64,000 nucleotides of DNA from Lewinellaceae bacterium (GTDB taxonomy: Bacteria > Bacteroidota > Bacteroidia > Chitinophagales > Saprospiraceae): NCBI GenBank assembly GCA_020636275.1, contig JACJYD010000003.1, forward strand, positions 124,001-188,000. The letters run 5' to 3'. The notes beneath the pieces were generated by a model. The model saw only the letters and a program-made list of their open reading frames with translations. It was not told where the DNA came from and ran no database searches. This document shows, in pieces, positions 31,779 through 41,121 of the stretch; the stretch's first letter is position 1; the number at the start of each line of letters is the position of its first letter. The translations under genes were made by a program, and so were the position numbers.

Positions 31779-32851
31779 GCAGGAACGGGAGATTCGTTTT
31801 TGGACAAGATTTCCAGGAAATATTCCAGCCGCAGCAGGAAAGAGGCATTGCGGTTGAAATCGCCGGGCTCGAAGACCCATTTGCCCTGGATGTTCCGGTA
31901 CCGGCCCGGAGTCCCGTCCACCAGCATCTGGTAGGGGTCCGACTGGCCGAAGATGCACTGCATTTCGTTGACCAGATATTGGCCCTTTTCAGGCTCAAAC
32001 ATATCAACAGCCTGTGAAAGGAAGCCCCTTTTGTCCGTGACCGCTTTGAGGAAATCCATCAATTCCAGCGGCGGATTTTCGTAGCCCTTGAGCAAGCTTC
32101 CGCTGGCCTTTTCCCCTTTGATGAGCTTTTTATGGGCGAAAAAGGAATCGCCGATCCGAACGGCTCTCCATTCGAAGGTGTGGGGAATGAATTCCTGAAA
32201 AAGCACGAAGTCTTTTTGCACCTCCGAACGAAGGTGCTGGTACTGGATAAACTTGTTTTTCAACTCCTGCAGATGGCGGAGCTTGTGGATGACCCGTTTG
32301 AAAAAGCCTTTATTCCGCCACTTGGGCCCCACGCTTTGGGTCGTTCCATGTCCGGAAAACGTTTTCAGGATATAATGGCGGACCGCGCCGCGGGTCTTCA
32401 GGATCTGGACCCCGTTCCCACCGCCACCGATGCTCATTTTGGCCACGAGAGGCAGCGTTGCCGTTTTGAGAAACTGAAGGGCTTCCTTTTCATGGTAGAA
32501 TACCCAGGTTCTCGGATGTGGGACCTTGTTGGCTTTCAGCCAATAGGATAGGTATTTCTTGTTTTCGTAGATCTGGATTTCCTCCATGGACGGGAATATG
32601 GGGTAGCCCAAAATGGTGTGGAGGATATAGAGCCTCTCGTCGTAAAGGGTTTTGAACGGGGTTGTCCACCCGCTGGGCAGGGCCAGCAACCCGTCGAAAG
32701 ACTGGCTGGTGATCTGCTCCATCCAATCTTCCAGAGTTATATCAATTATCTGGTAGTCGACGATTTGACTCATTTCCTTGCAAGCGTTCACCCAATCCAG
32801 GTGATCCTCCGCCACTTCATTGCGAAGGATGGCAAGTTTTTTCTTATTCAT
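31775..32851 (-). CDS. ATP-grasp domain protein
   Basis: A 358-residue protein with ATP-grasp features: 'PLVAKMSIGGGGNGVQIL' is the glycine-rich ATP loop, 'FVLFQEFIPHTFEWRAVRIG' the strand with acidic residues, and 'YLVNEMQCIFGQSD' the metal-binding Glu/Asn end. These enzymes make acyl-phosphates and join a carboxylate to an amine or thiol. With two asparagine-synthase-like genes and GNAT/FemAB genes nearby, ligation of an amino acid to the glycan is plausible. No closer relative was recognised. Confidence 0.72.
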   Translation of the reverse strand: MNKKKLAILRNEVAEDHLDWVNACKEMSQIVDYQIIDITLEDWMEQITSQSFDGLLALPSGWTTPFKTLYDERLYILHTILGYPIFPSMEEIQIYENKKYLSYWLKANKVPHPRTWVFYHEKEALQFLKTATLPLVAKMSIGGGGNGVQILKTRGAVRHYILKTFSGHGTTQSVGPKWRNKGFFKRVIHKLRHLQELKNKFIQYQHLRSEVQKDFVLFQEFIPHTFEWRAVRIGDSFFAHKKLIKGEKASGSLLKGYENPPLELMDFLKAVTDKRGFLSQAVDMFEPEKGQYLVNEMQCIFGQSDPYQMLVDGTPGRYRNIQGKWVFEPGDFNRNASFLLRLEYFLEILSKNESPVPA

Positions 32852-32902
32852 ACGGGGAGAGGTTAATTTTCTTCAGGACGGTTAGATCCTGTATGTAAAA
32901 AA

Positions 32903-32968
32903 TTAAAAAATGAATAAAATCCGATTGAGCAAGGGAGCCCGTTCAATCGGATTTTATTCATTTTTTAA
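32903..32968. terminator. very strong bidirectional terminator inside the polysaccharide locus
   Basis: A perfect 26-base-pair stem (32903-32928 with 32943-32968) and a 14-base loop, with A-rich start and T-rich end, so it reads as a terminator in both directions. It lies 22 bases past the stop of the GNAT gene and about 50 bases ahead of the ATP-grasp ATG. It probably divides the locus into an upstream and a downstream unit. Confidence 0.8.
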
Positions 32969-32989
32969 GCCACATGTTAACATAGGTAG

Positions 32990-34078
32990 CTATGACCAGA
33001 TGCGAGGCGTGAGGGGTTTGATCTTATCCCGGTAGAAATCAAAGAGTTTGGAGTTATTCCTTACGGATTTGATCATTTTCGTTTTCAGAATAAACCGAAG
33101 ATTGGACGGATCGGAGATGAAGATCCGGCTGAGTTCGTGTTCTTTATTGGCGATGGAATATTTATAGGTTTCATTCCCGTCGCCGAAGTCGAGGATATGC
33201 ATTTGCTGCTCCTTCATCCATTCGCCCATGAAATGGATCAGCGCAATGCCCGGGCTGAATTTCTTGAAATCGGGGTCGAAGGTCGTATTGTGGTGCACCA
33301 GGGTATTGCCCTGCCGCAGGCCTACCACAAAACCCACGCGTTGGTCGCCGATCCGCACCGAAAAGCGGACCAGGATGCCCTGGGCCTGCCAGGCATGCAA
33401 GCAGCCGCTGAACCGATCCTTCCGGCTGGGGTCCAGAAAGGCGGATGGGGTCGGCGTGCCGTCCCACCTCCGGATGTGTGCGTCGCAAAACTGATCGATC
33501 CAGCGTTCGAGATCCTCGTCTTGTGTCAAGGCCTCAAATACCGCATCTTGTTGTTTTTTCAATCGGTTTACGCGATAGCGGAACTCCCGGGAGCCATTGA
33601 TGCGTTCGAAAAGGTCTTCCGGAGAATCGGCTTCGACGATCGGACAGACGGAATAGGGGAGGTGCTCCCCAAAAAGGCTGCTTTCCTGCAACTCTTCCAG
33701 AAAAAGGCCCATATACGGCGCCCACATAGGTTGGTTGTTGAGCAGGAGGGCCCATTTTTCTTTTTTCAATTTTTCCAGGAATTGCCGAAAAAAATCCCGT
33801 GTCTGTTCGGGTGTACAGCGGCGGTCTATGACGAAAAAATTGTGATCCGTTTTGAGGTCGCTGAGGAATTGGACCTGTTTCTTTCTTTTTTTGAAAAGGG
33901 CTGCAGCCATCAATTCCCCGTCCACAAAATACTGGACGGCTATCGTATCGACCTCCGGATGGCCGTCAAAAAACCGCAGAAGCTGAGGCGCCTGAAATGG
34001 AGAAGGATTTGGACTGTTGGCCCATAGGGTGGAATATTGCTCCCAGAAGAAAGCATCCGGTCTGGTTAATTTAAGCAT
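32990..34078 (-). CDS. GNAT-superfamily (BioF2/FemAB-like) transferase
   Basis: A 362-residue protein. The start at 34078 (MLKLTRPDAFFWEQ) overlaps the end of the upstream asparagine-synthase-like gene by 8 bases and gives a sensible N-terminus. The C-terminal half has the GNAT signature 'VGFVVGLRQGNTLVHHNTTFDPDF' (core RVGFVVGLR) and 'HILDFGDGNETYKYS', as in acyl transferases of surface polysaccharide loci. It is likely to acylate or aminoacylate a sugar. The donor is unknown. Confidence 0.72.
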   Translation of the reverse strand: MLKLTRPDAFFWEQYSTLWANSPNPSPFQAPQLLRFFDGHPEVDTIAVQYFVDGELMAAALFKKRKKQVQFLSDLKTDHNFFVIDRRCTPEQTRDFFRQFLEKLKKEKWALLLNNQPMWAPYMGLFLEELQESSLFGEHLPYSVCPIVEADSPEDLFERINGSREFRYRVNRLKKQQDAVFEALTQDEDLERWIDQFCDAHIRRWDGTPTPSAFLDPSRKDRFSGCLHAWQAQGILVRFSVRIGDQRVGFVVGLRQGNTLVHHNTTFDPDFKKFSPGIALIHFMGEWMKEQQMHILDFGDGNETYKYSIANKEHELSRIFISDPSNLRFILKTKMIKSVRNNSKLFDFYRDKIKPLTPRIWS

Positions 34079-35828
34079 AACTATTGTGCGTTGTCTGGGA
34101 TGGGACCGGCATTCCGGCCGCTTTCCATCCCATGGCAAGGGTGTACCATTTGATCTGTTCTTCCCAGTTTACCCCGGAGGGGAGCAGGCCGGAAAGCGGG
34201 GTGGTCTCCTTGCCGATCCATTCGAGTAATTCCTCCCGGTTGGATTCGAGGAATTTTACCACGGCATTGGAATCGGGTTCCTGTTTTTTCACTCGTTTGT
34301 GGTACAGGACCTTTCCTGCGAGCAAGGGTAGACGCCAGGGTTCCAGCACATCGGCCGGGCTATAGCCTTTGCTGGTGGGCAGGTGATACAGCTTCCGGTG
34401 GGCATGCCGGAGAAAGGACGAATAGAAGACCTGCCCCTTCATTCGTTTGCTCTTGTTTTTTTCAAATAACTGCGAATGCACCCCGGCCCAACGGGTGCGG
34501 TTGAGTTCCCGGAAAAAGCGAAAACTGAGGAAGGGCGTGCGGTTGTTGAAATAATGCGACTGCATGACCAATTCCGGGCCGAAGTATTTCCGGAACAACT
34601 CGTTGAATACGAAATCGTAAAAGCGCTGGTTGGGCATCAGATGGCGCCTGTCGCTCAGCCAGCGCTCCAGGTCGGCGATCAGGGTCTCCATGTCTTGTTG
34701 GAAGTACCCTCCGCCTATTGATCGGGAAGCAGCGGTCAGTTTGTCTTTCCAGGATTCGCCGGACGAATCGAACAGGTCGATCAGATTTTTAGTCATCATG
34801 ACCCCGGGTTCGTGCATGGCGCGGAAGAGTTCGCTGCCGAAATTTCCCGTCAGGATGTAATCGACTTGTTTGGAGAGTTCCCGGGCGGCATACTCGTAGT
34901 GAGGACGCCCCAAATTGCCGTTGTATTCCGTCAATTCAAGAAAGGAATGCGCGGCGTTTAGCGCCTCCTTTTCCAGATATTTTTCGTCGAGTAAAATGGG
35001 CTGGTAGGGAATATTCAGTTTCCGGGCCTGCATCTCCGGGAAGGTAACATCGGAGGCGCCTGGCCGGCCAAAGCTATAGGTGAGGAACTCCCGGCCGCTT
35101 TTCTGGGCTGCTGCAACCAGCGTTCTTCCGTCAAACCCGCCTGTAAAGGAAATAGCGAACGGCTGCCCGGGGAGGAATAAATTCACTTCTTCTTCGAACA
35201 GCTCCACCAAATCCCGGAGGCGCTGCGCAGACGATGAAGGGTTTTCCGGTCCGAAATGATCGCTGACGGAAAAGGTCCCTTCTATACGGGCGGTGTCGGG
35301 AGACAGGTGAAAGTGGCGGTGCGCTTCCAGCAGGGAGATCCCTTTCCACCAGGTAGAATTAAAAACCGGGTAATTGAAGAGGAGCCTTTCGAGCAGGTTG
35401 CGGGAGTTCGGTTGGCTATCTCCCTGCCTGCTTGCCAGGAAGGCAGCCGAAGAACAGAGCTGGATGCCGCTATCCGTTTGGCGGTAATACACCGGGAAAA
35501 TTGCGCCGAATGCCGAGCCGCACAACAGGTTTTCGGAAGTAAAAAAGAACCAGTAATAATGACCGCGAACCGCTTCCAGGAGCACCGCTTCGTCCAGAAC
35601 GCCGGGACTTGGGTTCAGCTTTTCCGCAAGCCCTTTCGGATTACCGATAATGGGATCGCCCAGTAGAACCAGTTGCCCGTGCGGGGTGTCCAGGTTTTCC
35701 AGTCGCTGGGCGCCCGTCCGGACCTGGAGCGTTTGTGGTTGCTCCGCCGTCGGCATATCCGGCGTCAGGAGGCGGATCTCCGGAGTTGCGGGCCGGCGTC
35801 CCAAACGGTAATCGAGGTAAAAGAACAT
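34071..35828 (-). CDS. asparagine-synthase-like protein without the glutaminase cysteine
   Basis: A 585-residue protein. The start at 35828 makes TGATG overlap with the upstream deacetylase gene. The N-terminal half keeps the class II amidotransferase fold pattern ('GSAFGAIFPVYYRQ') but starts MFFYLD, with no Cys2, so it cannot use glutamine in the normal way. The synthetase PP-loop is altered to TGGFDGRT (229-236) in place of SGGxDS. It may activate a carboxylate with ATP and use ammonia or an amine, or be a partner of asnB at 28925. Function is open. Confidence 0.72.
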   Translation of the reverse strand: MFFYLDYRLGRRPATPEIRLLTPDMPTAEQPQTLQVRTGAQRLENLDTPHGQLVLLGDPIIGNPKGLAEKLNPSPGVLDEAVLLEAVRGHYYWFFFTSENLLCGSAFGAIFPVYYRQTDSGIQLCSSAAFLASRQGDSQPNSRNLLERLLFNYPVFNSTWWKGISLLEAHRHFHLSPDTARIEGTFSVSDHFGPENPSSSAQRLRDLVELFEEEVNLFLPGQPFAISFTGGFDGRTLVAAAQKSGREFLTYSFGRPGASDVTFPEMQARKLNIPYQPILLDEKYLEKEALNAAHSFLELTEYNGNLGRPHYEYAARELSKQVDYILTGNFGSELFRAMHEPGVMMTKNLIDLFDSSGESWKDKLTAASRSIGGGYFQQDMETLIADLERWLSDRRHLMPNQRFYDFVFNELFRKYFGPELVMQSHYFNNRTPFLSFRFFRELNRTRWAGVHSQLFEKNKSKRMKGQVFYSSFLRHAHRKLYHLPTSKGYSPADVLEPWRLPLLAGKVLYHKRVKKQEPDSNAVVKFLESNREELLEWIGKETTPLSGLLPSGVNWEEQIKWYTLAMGWKAAGMPVPSQTTHNSYA

Positions 35829-36985
35829 CAGAACAGTTGAAGGATCTTGTTTTTGTATTCGTTGGCCAGCCAAAGGGTGTAATAAGGCTGCTTGTGGTAG
35901 TGGCTGGCGATCTTGTACTGGAATTTCTGCCGGTTCATCCAGAACCCGAGTTCCCAATGCGTGCCGATCCGGGGGATGCGGTCGATGGCGTTGCTTTCGC
36001 CGGTCAGTTTTCCGGCCGTGGTGGCCAGATAGCCGGCTTCCCGGGCCAGGGCATGCGTTTCATGTGTGTTGTCGCCGTGCGGCCAGCAGAGGAACTCGAC
36101 CGGTTTTTGAAGTTTTTCTTCGAGTATCTTTTTGGATTCGACCACCTCGTACTGCAAACGGGCCTGGTATTCAGCGTCCGACTCAATGGATTCAACCAGT
36201 TTTCCGGATTTTTTGTAAAGCTCGTGCAATGCGCGCACGTCCTTTTCGTACGCCGGCCGGCTCAACAGATCATTGATCTGGTGTTTTTGCGCCAAAGCGC
36301 CTGCTTCCTGGAAAAATTCAGGGTTGATCGTATGTTTCCGGACAACGACGGCCGACCGTTCCCGGAAAAGCGGGGTGCCGAAGGGCAGGCGGGATTCAAA
36401 GTCCGGGAGGTTCATGTAATTCCACCGGATGGAAGGGTCCGCGTTGAGCGTGGGATGCAGTCCTTTGAATCCACCGTAATAAAAGCCTTCCAAGTCGGGA
36501 GAAGCCGTATACTTGGCATGGGTCATGGTGTGCGATTGAATGTCGACAAAGCCCGATTCCTGCATGAGCCGGATCTCCTTCCAGGAGAGGTAGCCCAGGC
36601 CCTGGAGGTCTTTTTCCTCGCAATCACCCCGCCACAGATCTTCCAAAGTAGGCCGGACGATATCCCGGGGATCGACGCATTCAGGTGAGATGAAGAGGGT
36701 GAAGCGCATGCCGTATATTTTTGCGAGCGGCAAGGCATATACCCAATTGTCGAGCAGGCCGTCGTCGAAGGCCAGGCATATTTCTTTTCCGGTAGCCTTT
36801 TTATTTCCCTTTCGGAATTCCATCCATTCGTCCATAAAAATGGATCGATGGTAATGGGATTGCAAATACGCCAATTGATCTTCGAAATAAGCCAGGTCGA
36901 AGGTCAGGAATTTCTGTACCCATCCTTCGAAGGGGGCCGGCGCTACCGAATGGTAGTAAAATACGGGGGGACTAACGTTTTTCAT
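35828..36985 (-). CDS. polysaccharide deacetylase
   Basis: A 385-residue CE4-type protein. LAFDDGLLDN holds the catalytic Asp pair, and SHTMTH the His-x3-His metal motif; 'FLCWPHGDNT' is the motif 3 loop. An insert of about 130 residues between the first two and last motifs makes it longer than simple NodB domains. There is no signal peptide. It overlaps the glycosyltransferase gene upstream by 14 bases, so it is co-translated. Confidence 0.82.
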   Translation of the reverse strand: MKNVSPPVFYYHSVAPAPFEGWVQKFLTFDLAYFEDQLAYLQSHYHRSIFMDEWMEFRKGNKKATGKEICLAFDDGLLDNWVYALPLAKIYGMRFTLFISPECVDPRDIVRPTLEDLWRGDCEEKDLQGLGYLSWKEIRLMQESGFVDIQSHTMTHAKYTASPDLEGFYYGGFKGLHPTLNADPSIRWNYMNLPDFESRLPFGTPLFRERSAVVVRKHTINPEFFQEAGALAQKHQINDLLSRPAYEKDVRALHELYKKSGKLVESIESDAEYQARLQYEVVESKKILEEKLQKPVEFLCWPHGDNTHETHALAREAGYLATTAGKLTGESNAIDRIPRIGTHWELGFWMNRQKFQYKIASHYHKQPYYTLWLANEYKNKILQLF

Positions 36986-38027
36986 ACAAAGTCTCTATTG
37001 CTTCCAGGTGGTTTTGCACGTCAAATACATCCTGGATGGATTCACTGAGATGGTATGCTTTTTTGGCCAGTGCAGGATATTGTGCCACTGCGTCCAAAAA
37101 TCGTTCTTTCAAGGTGGGGTAATCGTCGGGATCACCGAGCAGGAAAGCCTTTTCACCCTGGTGGATCTCTTCGAAAGCCGGAATATCGCTGGTGAGCACG
37201 GGAAGTCCCGTGAGCAAGGCTTCGGCCAGTACATTTCCAAAGGATTCATAGGCGCTTAGAAAAACAAAGAGGTCGATCGAGCCATAAAAGGAGGCCACAT
37301 CTTGCACCCAGCCCAGGAAGTGAATGCGATCGGCGTACGGGCCGGCCTGGGCTTGCGCCTCCAGCGATGGACGCAAGGCCCCGTCGCCGGCGATATGCAG
37401 TTCCAGATCCGGATAGTAACCGGCGATTTCTTCGAATAGGCGAATGACGAGGTGCACATTTTTGCCGGGTTGCAAACGGCCGGCGTAGCCCATGCGGCGA
37501 AGCGCGGTTCGCTGGGAGCGGTTTTTCTCAAAAGGACCTATTTCCAACCCGTTGTAGATCACCTGTGGGTTGACCGGCAATACATCCCGGTGAAAAATAG
37601 AGGCACTGTGCCGGGAGTTGGCGATAAAGGTCACTTTGGAAAGGGAAGAAAGGGTCCAGGCTGCTTTCAGGTACCACTTTTTGTACCACTTTTTCCAGTA
37701 GATCGTCCCGTGAATATGGTAGACCGGATTCCGGATGCCGGCCAACAGGGTGAGCAGCAGGATGATCGGCCCCACGCTCAGCAAGTGGAAGATCTCATCC
37801 CGGTATTGGCGGCAGTACCGGAAATATTGCAGATAGCATTGCCATTGACCGGCGCCCCCTTTCTGGAAATGAATTTTTGTATCGTCGTACAAGGTATTGT
37901 CCAGATTCCGGAGGCTGTAGGCGAACAACTCCCGGCGGTCCCCATATCCATTGATGTAATGGTTGACCGATAATTCTGCACCACCGGGCTGGGCTGCCCA
38001 GACGATGTAGTGGACATTTTCAGGCAT
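36972..38027 (-). CDS. glycosyltransferase family 4 protein
   Basis: A 351-residue GT-B enzyme. The donor motif is ESFGNVLAEALLTGLPVLTS (Glu-x7-Glu), with 'GYAGRLQPGKNVHLVIRLF' as the inter-domain loop. A hydrophobic stretch (HLLSVGPIILLLTLLAG) may sit at the membrane. It adds a sugar to the growing lipid-linked repeat. It overlaps the polymerase gene upstream by 8 bases. Confidence 0.87.
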   Translation of the reverse strand: MPENVHYIVWAAQPGGAELSVNHYINGYGDRRELFAYSLRNLDNTLYDDTKIHFQKGGAGQWQCYLQYFRYCRQYRDEIFHLLSVGPIILLLTLLAGIRNPVYHIHGTIYWKKWYKKWYLKAAWTLSSLSKVTFIANSRHSASIFHRDVLPVNPQVIYNGLEIGPFEKNRSQRTALRRMGYAGRLQPGKNVHLVIRLFEEIAGYYPDLELHIAGDGALRPSLEAQAQAGPYADRIHFLGWVQDVASFYGSIDLFVFLSAYESFGNVLAEALLTGLPVLTSDIPAFEEIHQGEKAFLLGDPDDYPTLKERFLDAVAQYPALAKKAYHLSESIQDVFDVQNHLEAIETLYEKR

Positions 38028-39423
38028 TTTCTTGAAAAGACTTTCTGAAGGTGAATGCGCCGATGCTCAGGTAAAAACCGGTAATGATGGCTCCCCCCGG
38101 CGTATCGTAATACTGGAATTGCTGCCCGGAGGTGGAGTGGATAATAAACCACCCCATGAAGAAGATCGGAAAAACCAACAGGGCATTTTTGTAGCCATGG
38201 CCATGAGGCAAGGCCAGGCTTCGCTGGGTCAGTTTCAGATGGAAGAATACCATGAACAGAAAGAGCAATGCGGCCCCGATTATCCCCGAGTGCATCAGGA
38301 TATTTTGGTTGCCGACGTGAAAATCGGCGTAATGGAAGAACTCGTCGGAGAACCCCCAGCCGGTCAGCGGCGATTCCAGCCATTTGTGGACCACCCGTGG
38401 AGAACGGTCGTCCAGGCGTTCCAACGTGCCTCCTGCCGTTACGTCTCCACCGGCCAGCGCTTCCAGTGTCAGGATCCGCGCGAAAGCACTGGTGAATTGT
38501 TTTTTAACGACAGGTACCGACATCAGACTCAGCAAAGCGACCGCAACTGTGAGCGCAATGACCCCCAGGCGACGGGCGCTCAATTTCAGGACAAAGACGA
38601 GGAAAAAGAACGTGGAAAAGGTAAAACAAAGCACCCACCCCCGGGTGGCAGACAGGAAGGCCGACAGAAAATCGGCAGCTACCACCCCGTACAACAAAAC
38701 CTTTTTGAAATCTTTGGTATCCCTTGCGATGAAGTATAATGCGCTGAAAAAAGAAATGAGCACCATCCCGGTACTGTAAAAACCCCGGTAGGTCTTGCTG
38801 GTCTTCAGCGTTGCCGTAAACCACAACTCCTGATACAAACCCATCATCTGCGACGGCGCCAACCCGGTAGAGATCGTAAAGATCTGGGCCGCCAGCGCCA
38901 GAAATGCAAAGGGAATGAATAAGATCATCACCTGCCGGAACTGCTCTTCCGTATTGATCAGGCGGGGGATCGTGTATAACAGCAGCAAAGGCAGAATGAA
39001 CTTGATGATCCGGAACTGAACGTTCATCTCCGGAGAAACCCCCACCACATAACCCTCTACCACCAGAAAGATCATGTACACCAGCAGGGCGCCCAATACC
39101 GAACTGTAAAACGGCTTTTCTTCCGGCTTTTTCTTCAATACCTTGATAAAGGTCAGAACGATATAAAAATGGCCCACTTCCACGGGCGGCAGACCCGGGA
39201 TAGCCGATAAGACGGCTTCATAATTGTTGAAAAAGCCCAGAAATCCGTCTGAAATGACCAGGAAAAAAACCAGCCAGAAAGGTTCGTCTTTCGAAAAGAA
39301 ACAGGCGGCTAATACGCCCAAATAAAAAGGCGAGATCAGGAACTTTGGCCCGAAATAGTTCACCCATATGGTGACGGCGATGAGCCCGAGAATTTTGACG
39401 ATCTTAATTAAAAAGGGCTTCAT
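38020..39423 (-). CDS. O-antigen/exopolysaccharide polymerase (Wzy-like)
   Basis: A 467-residue inner-membrane protein with about 11 hydrophobic helices and one large periplasmic loop (from about 315, 'TAGGTLERLDDRSPRVVHKW') rich in Arg and Asp, as in the O-antigen ligase/polymerase family. It joins repeat units in the periplasm. It stands between two glycosyltransferase genes. Sequence alone cannot separate Wzy from WaaL, but the wzx/wza/wzc genes nearby support Wzy. Confidence 0.8.
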   Translation of the reverse strand: MKPFLIKIVKILGLIAVTIWVNYFGPKFLISPFYLGVLAACFFSKDEPFWLVFFLVISDGFLGFFNNYEAVLSAIPGLPPVEVGHFYIVLTFIKVLKKKPEEKPFYSSVLGALLVYMIFLVVEGYVVGVSPEMNVQFRIIKFILPLLLLYTIPRLINTEEQFRQVMILFIPFAFLALAAQIFTISTGLAPSQMMGLYQELWFTATLKTSKTYRGFYSTGMVLISFFSALYFIARDTKDFKKVLLYGVVAADFLSAFLSATRGWVLCFTFSTFFFLVFVLKLSARRLGVIALTVAVALLSLMSVPVVKKQFTSAFARILTLEALAGGDVTAGGTLERLDDRSPRVVHKWLESPLTGWGFSDEFFHYADFHVGNQNILMHSGIIGAALLFLFMVFFHLKLTQRSLALPHGHGYKNALLVFPIFFMGWFIIHSTSGQQFQYYDTPGGAIITGFYLSIGAFTFRKSFQENA

Positions 39424-39430
39424 GTTCCGG

Positions 39431-40471
39431 TTAAAATACTTGTTTGATCATTCTTTCAATAACCAGGGAAGGGGCATACCGCTCTTCCACCCGCTGTCGC
39501 ATCGAGGCGACGCAGGCTTTGCGTTCGTCTTCGTGCCGGAGCCAGTGAGCCGCCAGTTCCGGCGCCTCCCGGTAATCCCGGATCAGCGGAATGTCGATGC
39601 CCTCAAATACCTGCTCCAGGTCGGCGCTTTCTTCACATAGGGGAAGAATGCCCGCCCCCAGCACGTCAAAGACCCGCACGTGGATGCCGTTGAACAGCGA
39701 AGGGACCTGCTCCACCGGCGCGATCTTGCTGCAGTTGTAGACCAGGTTGTTGAACCCGGCATCGAACCGGTCGTGTGGAATGACCTTTTCTTCCAGTCCG
39801 GGAAAAAGGTCGTACCACCGTCCCATGCCGCCGCCACTGATATAGGCCCGAAAGTCGAACTCCTTGAAAAGGCTCAGGAACAAGGCCCGTTTGTAACCCC
39901 AATTGGTCTTGCTGGCACTGCCCACATAGATGAAATCGGATTGATATTCAGCCCGCAGGGTTTCGTCGACTTCCAGGGGGTGGTACAGCGCGCTGTTAAA
40001 CCCAAAGGAATCGAAAACGACATTCGGCACTCCAAGCCGGCTCAGCTGGTCCCGCCAAAGGGAGTCGGGACTGATGATGTAATCGGCCTGAAACAAAATG
40101 TGGAGATTGTATATGCTGGTCGGGGTGTACAATGGATTGTCGCCGAGCATAAAGGCGATCCGGGCTTTCTTTTTGAATTCCTCCAGCAATCCCGGCTGCA
40201 CCAGTTGGTTGTTGTAAATAAAAACCAGGTCGGGAGCGAATTCCCGGAAGATCTGGAGGTACGATTCATTGGTTTTCTGCACATAGGGTTCTTCCCAGTA
40301 TTTCCGGATCCTTCTCGGCAGGGTCGTGTAATTGTTGTACCTGCGATTGGTCCGGGGCGGAAAGAACGATTCGTAATCCACTGCTTTCAATTCCAGGCCC
40401 TGTGCTTCCATTCCGGAAACGATGGAATGGATGAAGGGGTAACGCATCGGAGCCAATAGCAGGCACTTCAT
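39431..40471 (-). CDS. CgeB-like glycosyltransferase
   Basis: A 346-residue protein. The start at 40471 (MKCLLLAPMRYP) gives an ATGA overlap with the upstream acetyltransferase gene; the longer open frame is an Arg-rich artefact. The 'FIYNNQLVQPGLLEEF' half, the middle 'FIYVGSASKTNWGYKR' and the C-terminal 'IHVRVFDVLGAGILPLCEES' are typical of CgeB/DUF3880-type GT-B enzymes that modify surface glycans or glycoproteins. Donor and acceptor unknown. Confidence 0.78.
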   Translation of the reverse strand: MKCLLLAPMRYPFIHSIVSGMEAQGLELKAVDYESFFPPRTNRRYNNYTTLPRRIRKYWEEPYVQKTNESYLQIFREFAPDLVFIYNNQLVQPGLLEEFKKKARIAFMLGDNPLYTPTSIYNLHILFQADYIISPDSLWRDQLSRLGVPNVVFDSFGFNSALYHPLEVDETLRAEYQSDFIYVGSASKTNWGYKRALFLSLFKEFDFRAYISGGGMGRWYDLFPGLEEKVIPHDRFDAGFNNLVYNCSKIAPVEQVPSLFNGIHVRVFDVLGAGILPLCEESADLEQVFEGIDIPLIRDYREAPELAAHWLRHEDERKACVASMRQRVEERYAPSLVIERMIKQVF

Positions 40472-41121
40472 GAGGTCCGTTTTTTGATTTCGCGGGCCGG
40501 ATTGCCGGCTACTACGGTATAAGCGGGTACGTTTTTCAACACGACTGCCCCGGCGCCTACGACGGCGCCTTCTCCGATCTCGATCCGGGGCAATACGACC
40601 GCCCCGGTATAGACGTCGGCAAATTTTCCAACCCGGACCAATCCGGCCAGAACGGCTCCCGGTCCTATCGTTGCGCCGTCTTCGATCACGCACTCGTGGT
40701 CGACCGATGCGCGGGTATTGATGATGCAGCCTTCGCCGATTTGCGCATCTACGCAAACGGTGGACTGGGCATATATCTGCGTTCCTGCGCCCACCGTGGC
40801 ATTTTCAGCGACAAAGGCCGTCCGGTGAATGGCCGTGACCGGATGCAGGCCGTGGTGGAGCATTTCCCGGTGTACGTCGAGTCTTGCTTTCCCATGCCCC
40901 GGGCCGATGCTCACGATAAAGGAGGTTTCCCGGTCTTTCGGGAGGCCGGCAGCCCATTTCAGAAAAGCGTGCCTGTCGCCCAGCCAGGGGATACCCTGGT
41001 ATTCCCGCTGGATGTCGGGATTATTGTCGAAATAGCCGATGATCTGGTAATCGTCTTTCAATAATTCACACAACACTTTGAAGTTGCCCGTCCCACCCCA
41101 TATGACCAATTCCTTTTTCAC
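40468..41121 (-). CDS. sugar O/N-acyltransferase, NeuD/PglD family
   Basis: A 217-residue protein. The N-terminal part (ELVIWGGTGNFKVLCELL) is the nucleotide-sugar-binding domain of the NeuD/PglD family, and the C-terminal part is a left-handed beta helix of hexapeptide repeats (TVGAGTQIYAQSTV, CVIEDGATIGPGAVLAG). PglD relatives acetylate 4-amino sugars with acetyl-CoA. It is joined to the aminotransferase gene by an ATGA overlap, so it probably acylates the product of that enzyme. Confidence 0.87.
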   Translation of the reverse strand: MKKELVIWGGTGNFKVLCELLKDDYQIIGYFDNNPDIQREYQGIPWLGDRHAFLKWAAGLPKDRETSFIVSIGPGHGKARLDVHREMLHHGLHPVTAIHRTAFVAENATVGAGTQIYAQSTVCVDAQIGEGCIINTRASVDHECVIEDGATIGPGAVLAGLVRVGKFADVYTGAVVLPRIEIGEGAVVGAGAVVLKNVPAYTVVAGNPAREIKKRTS

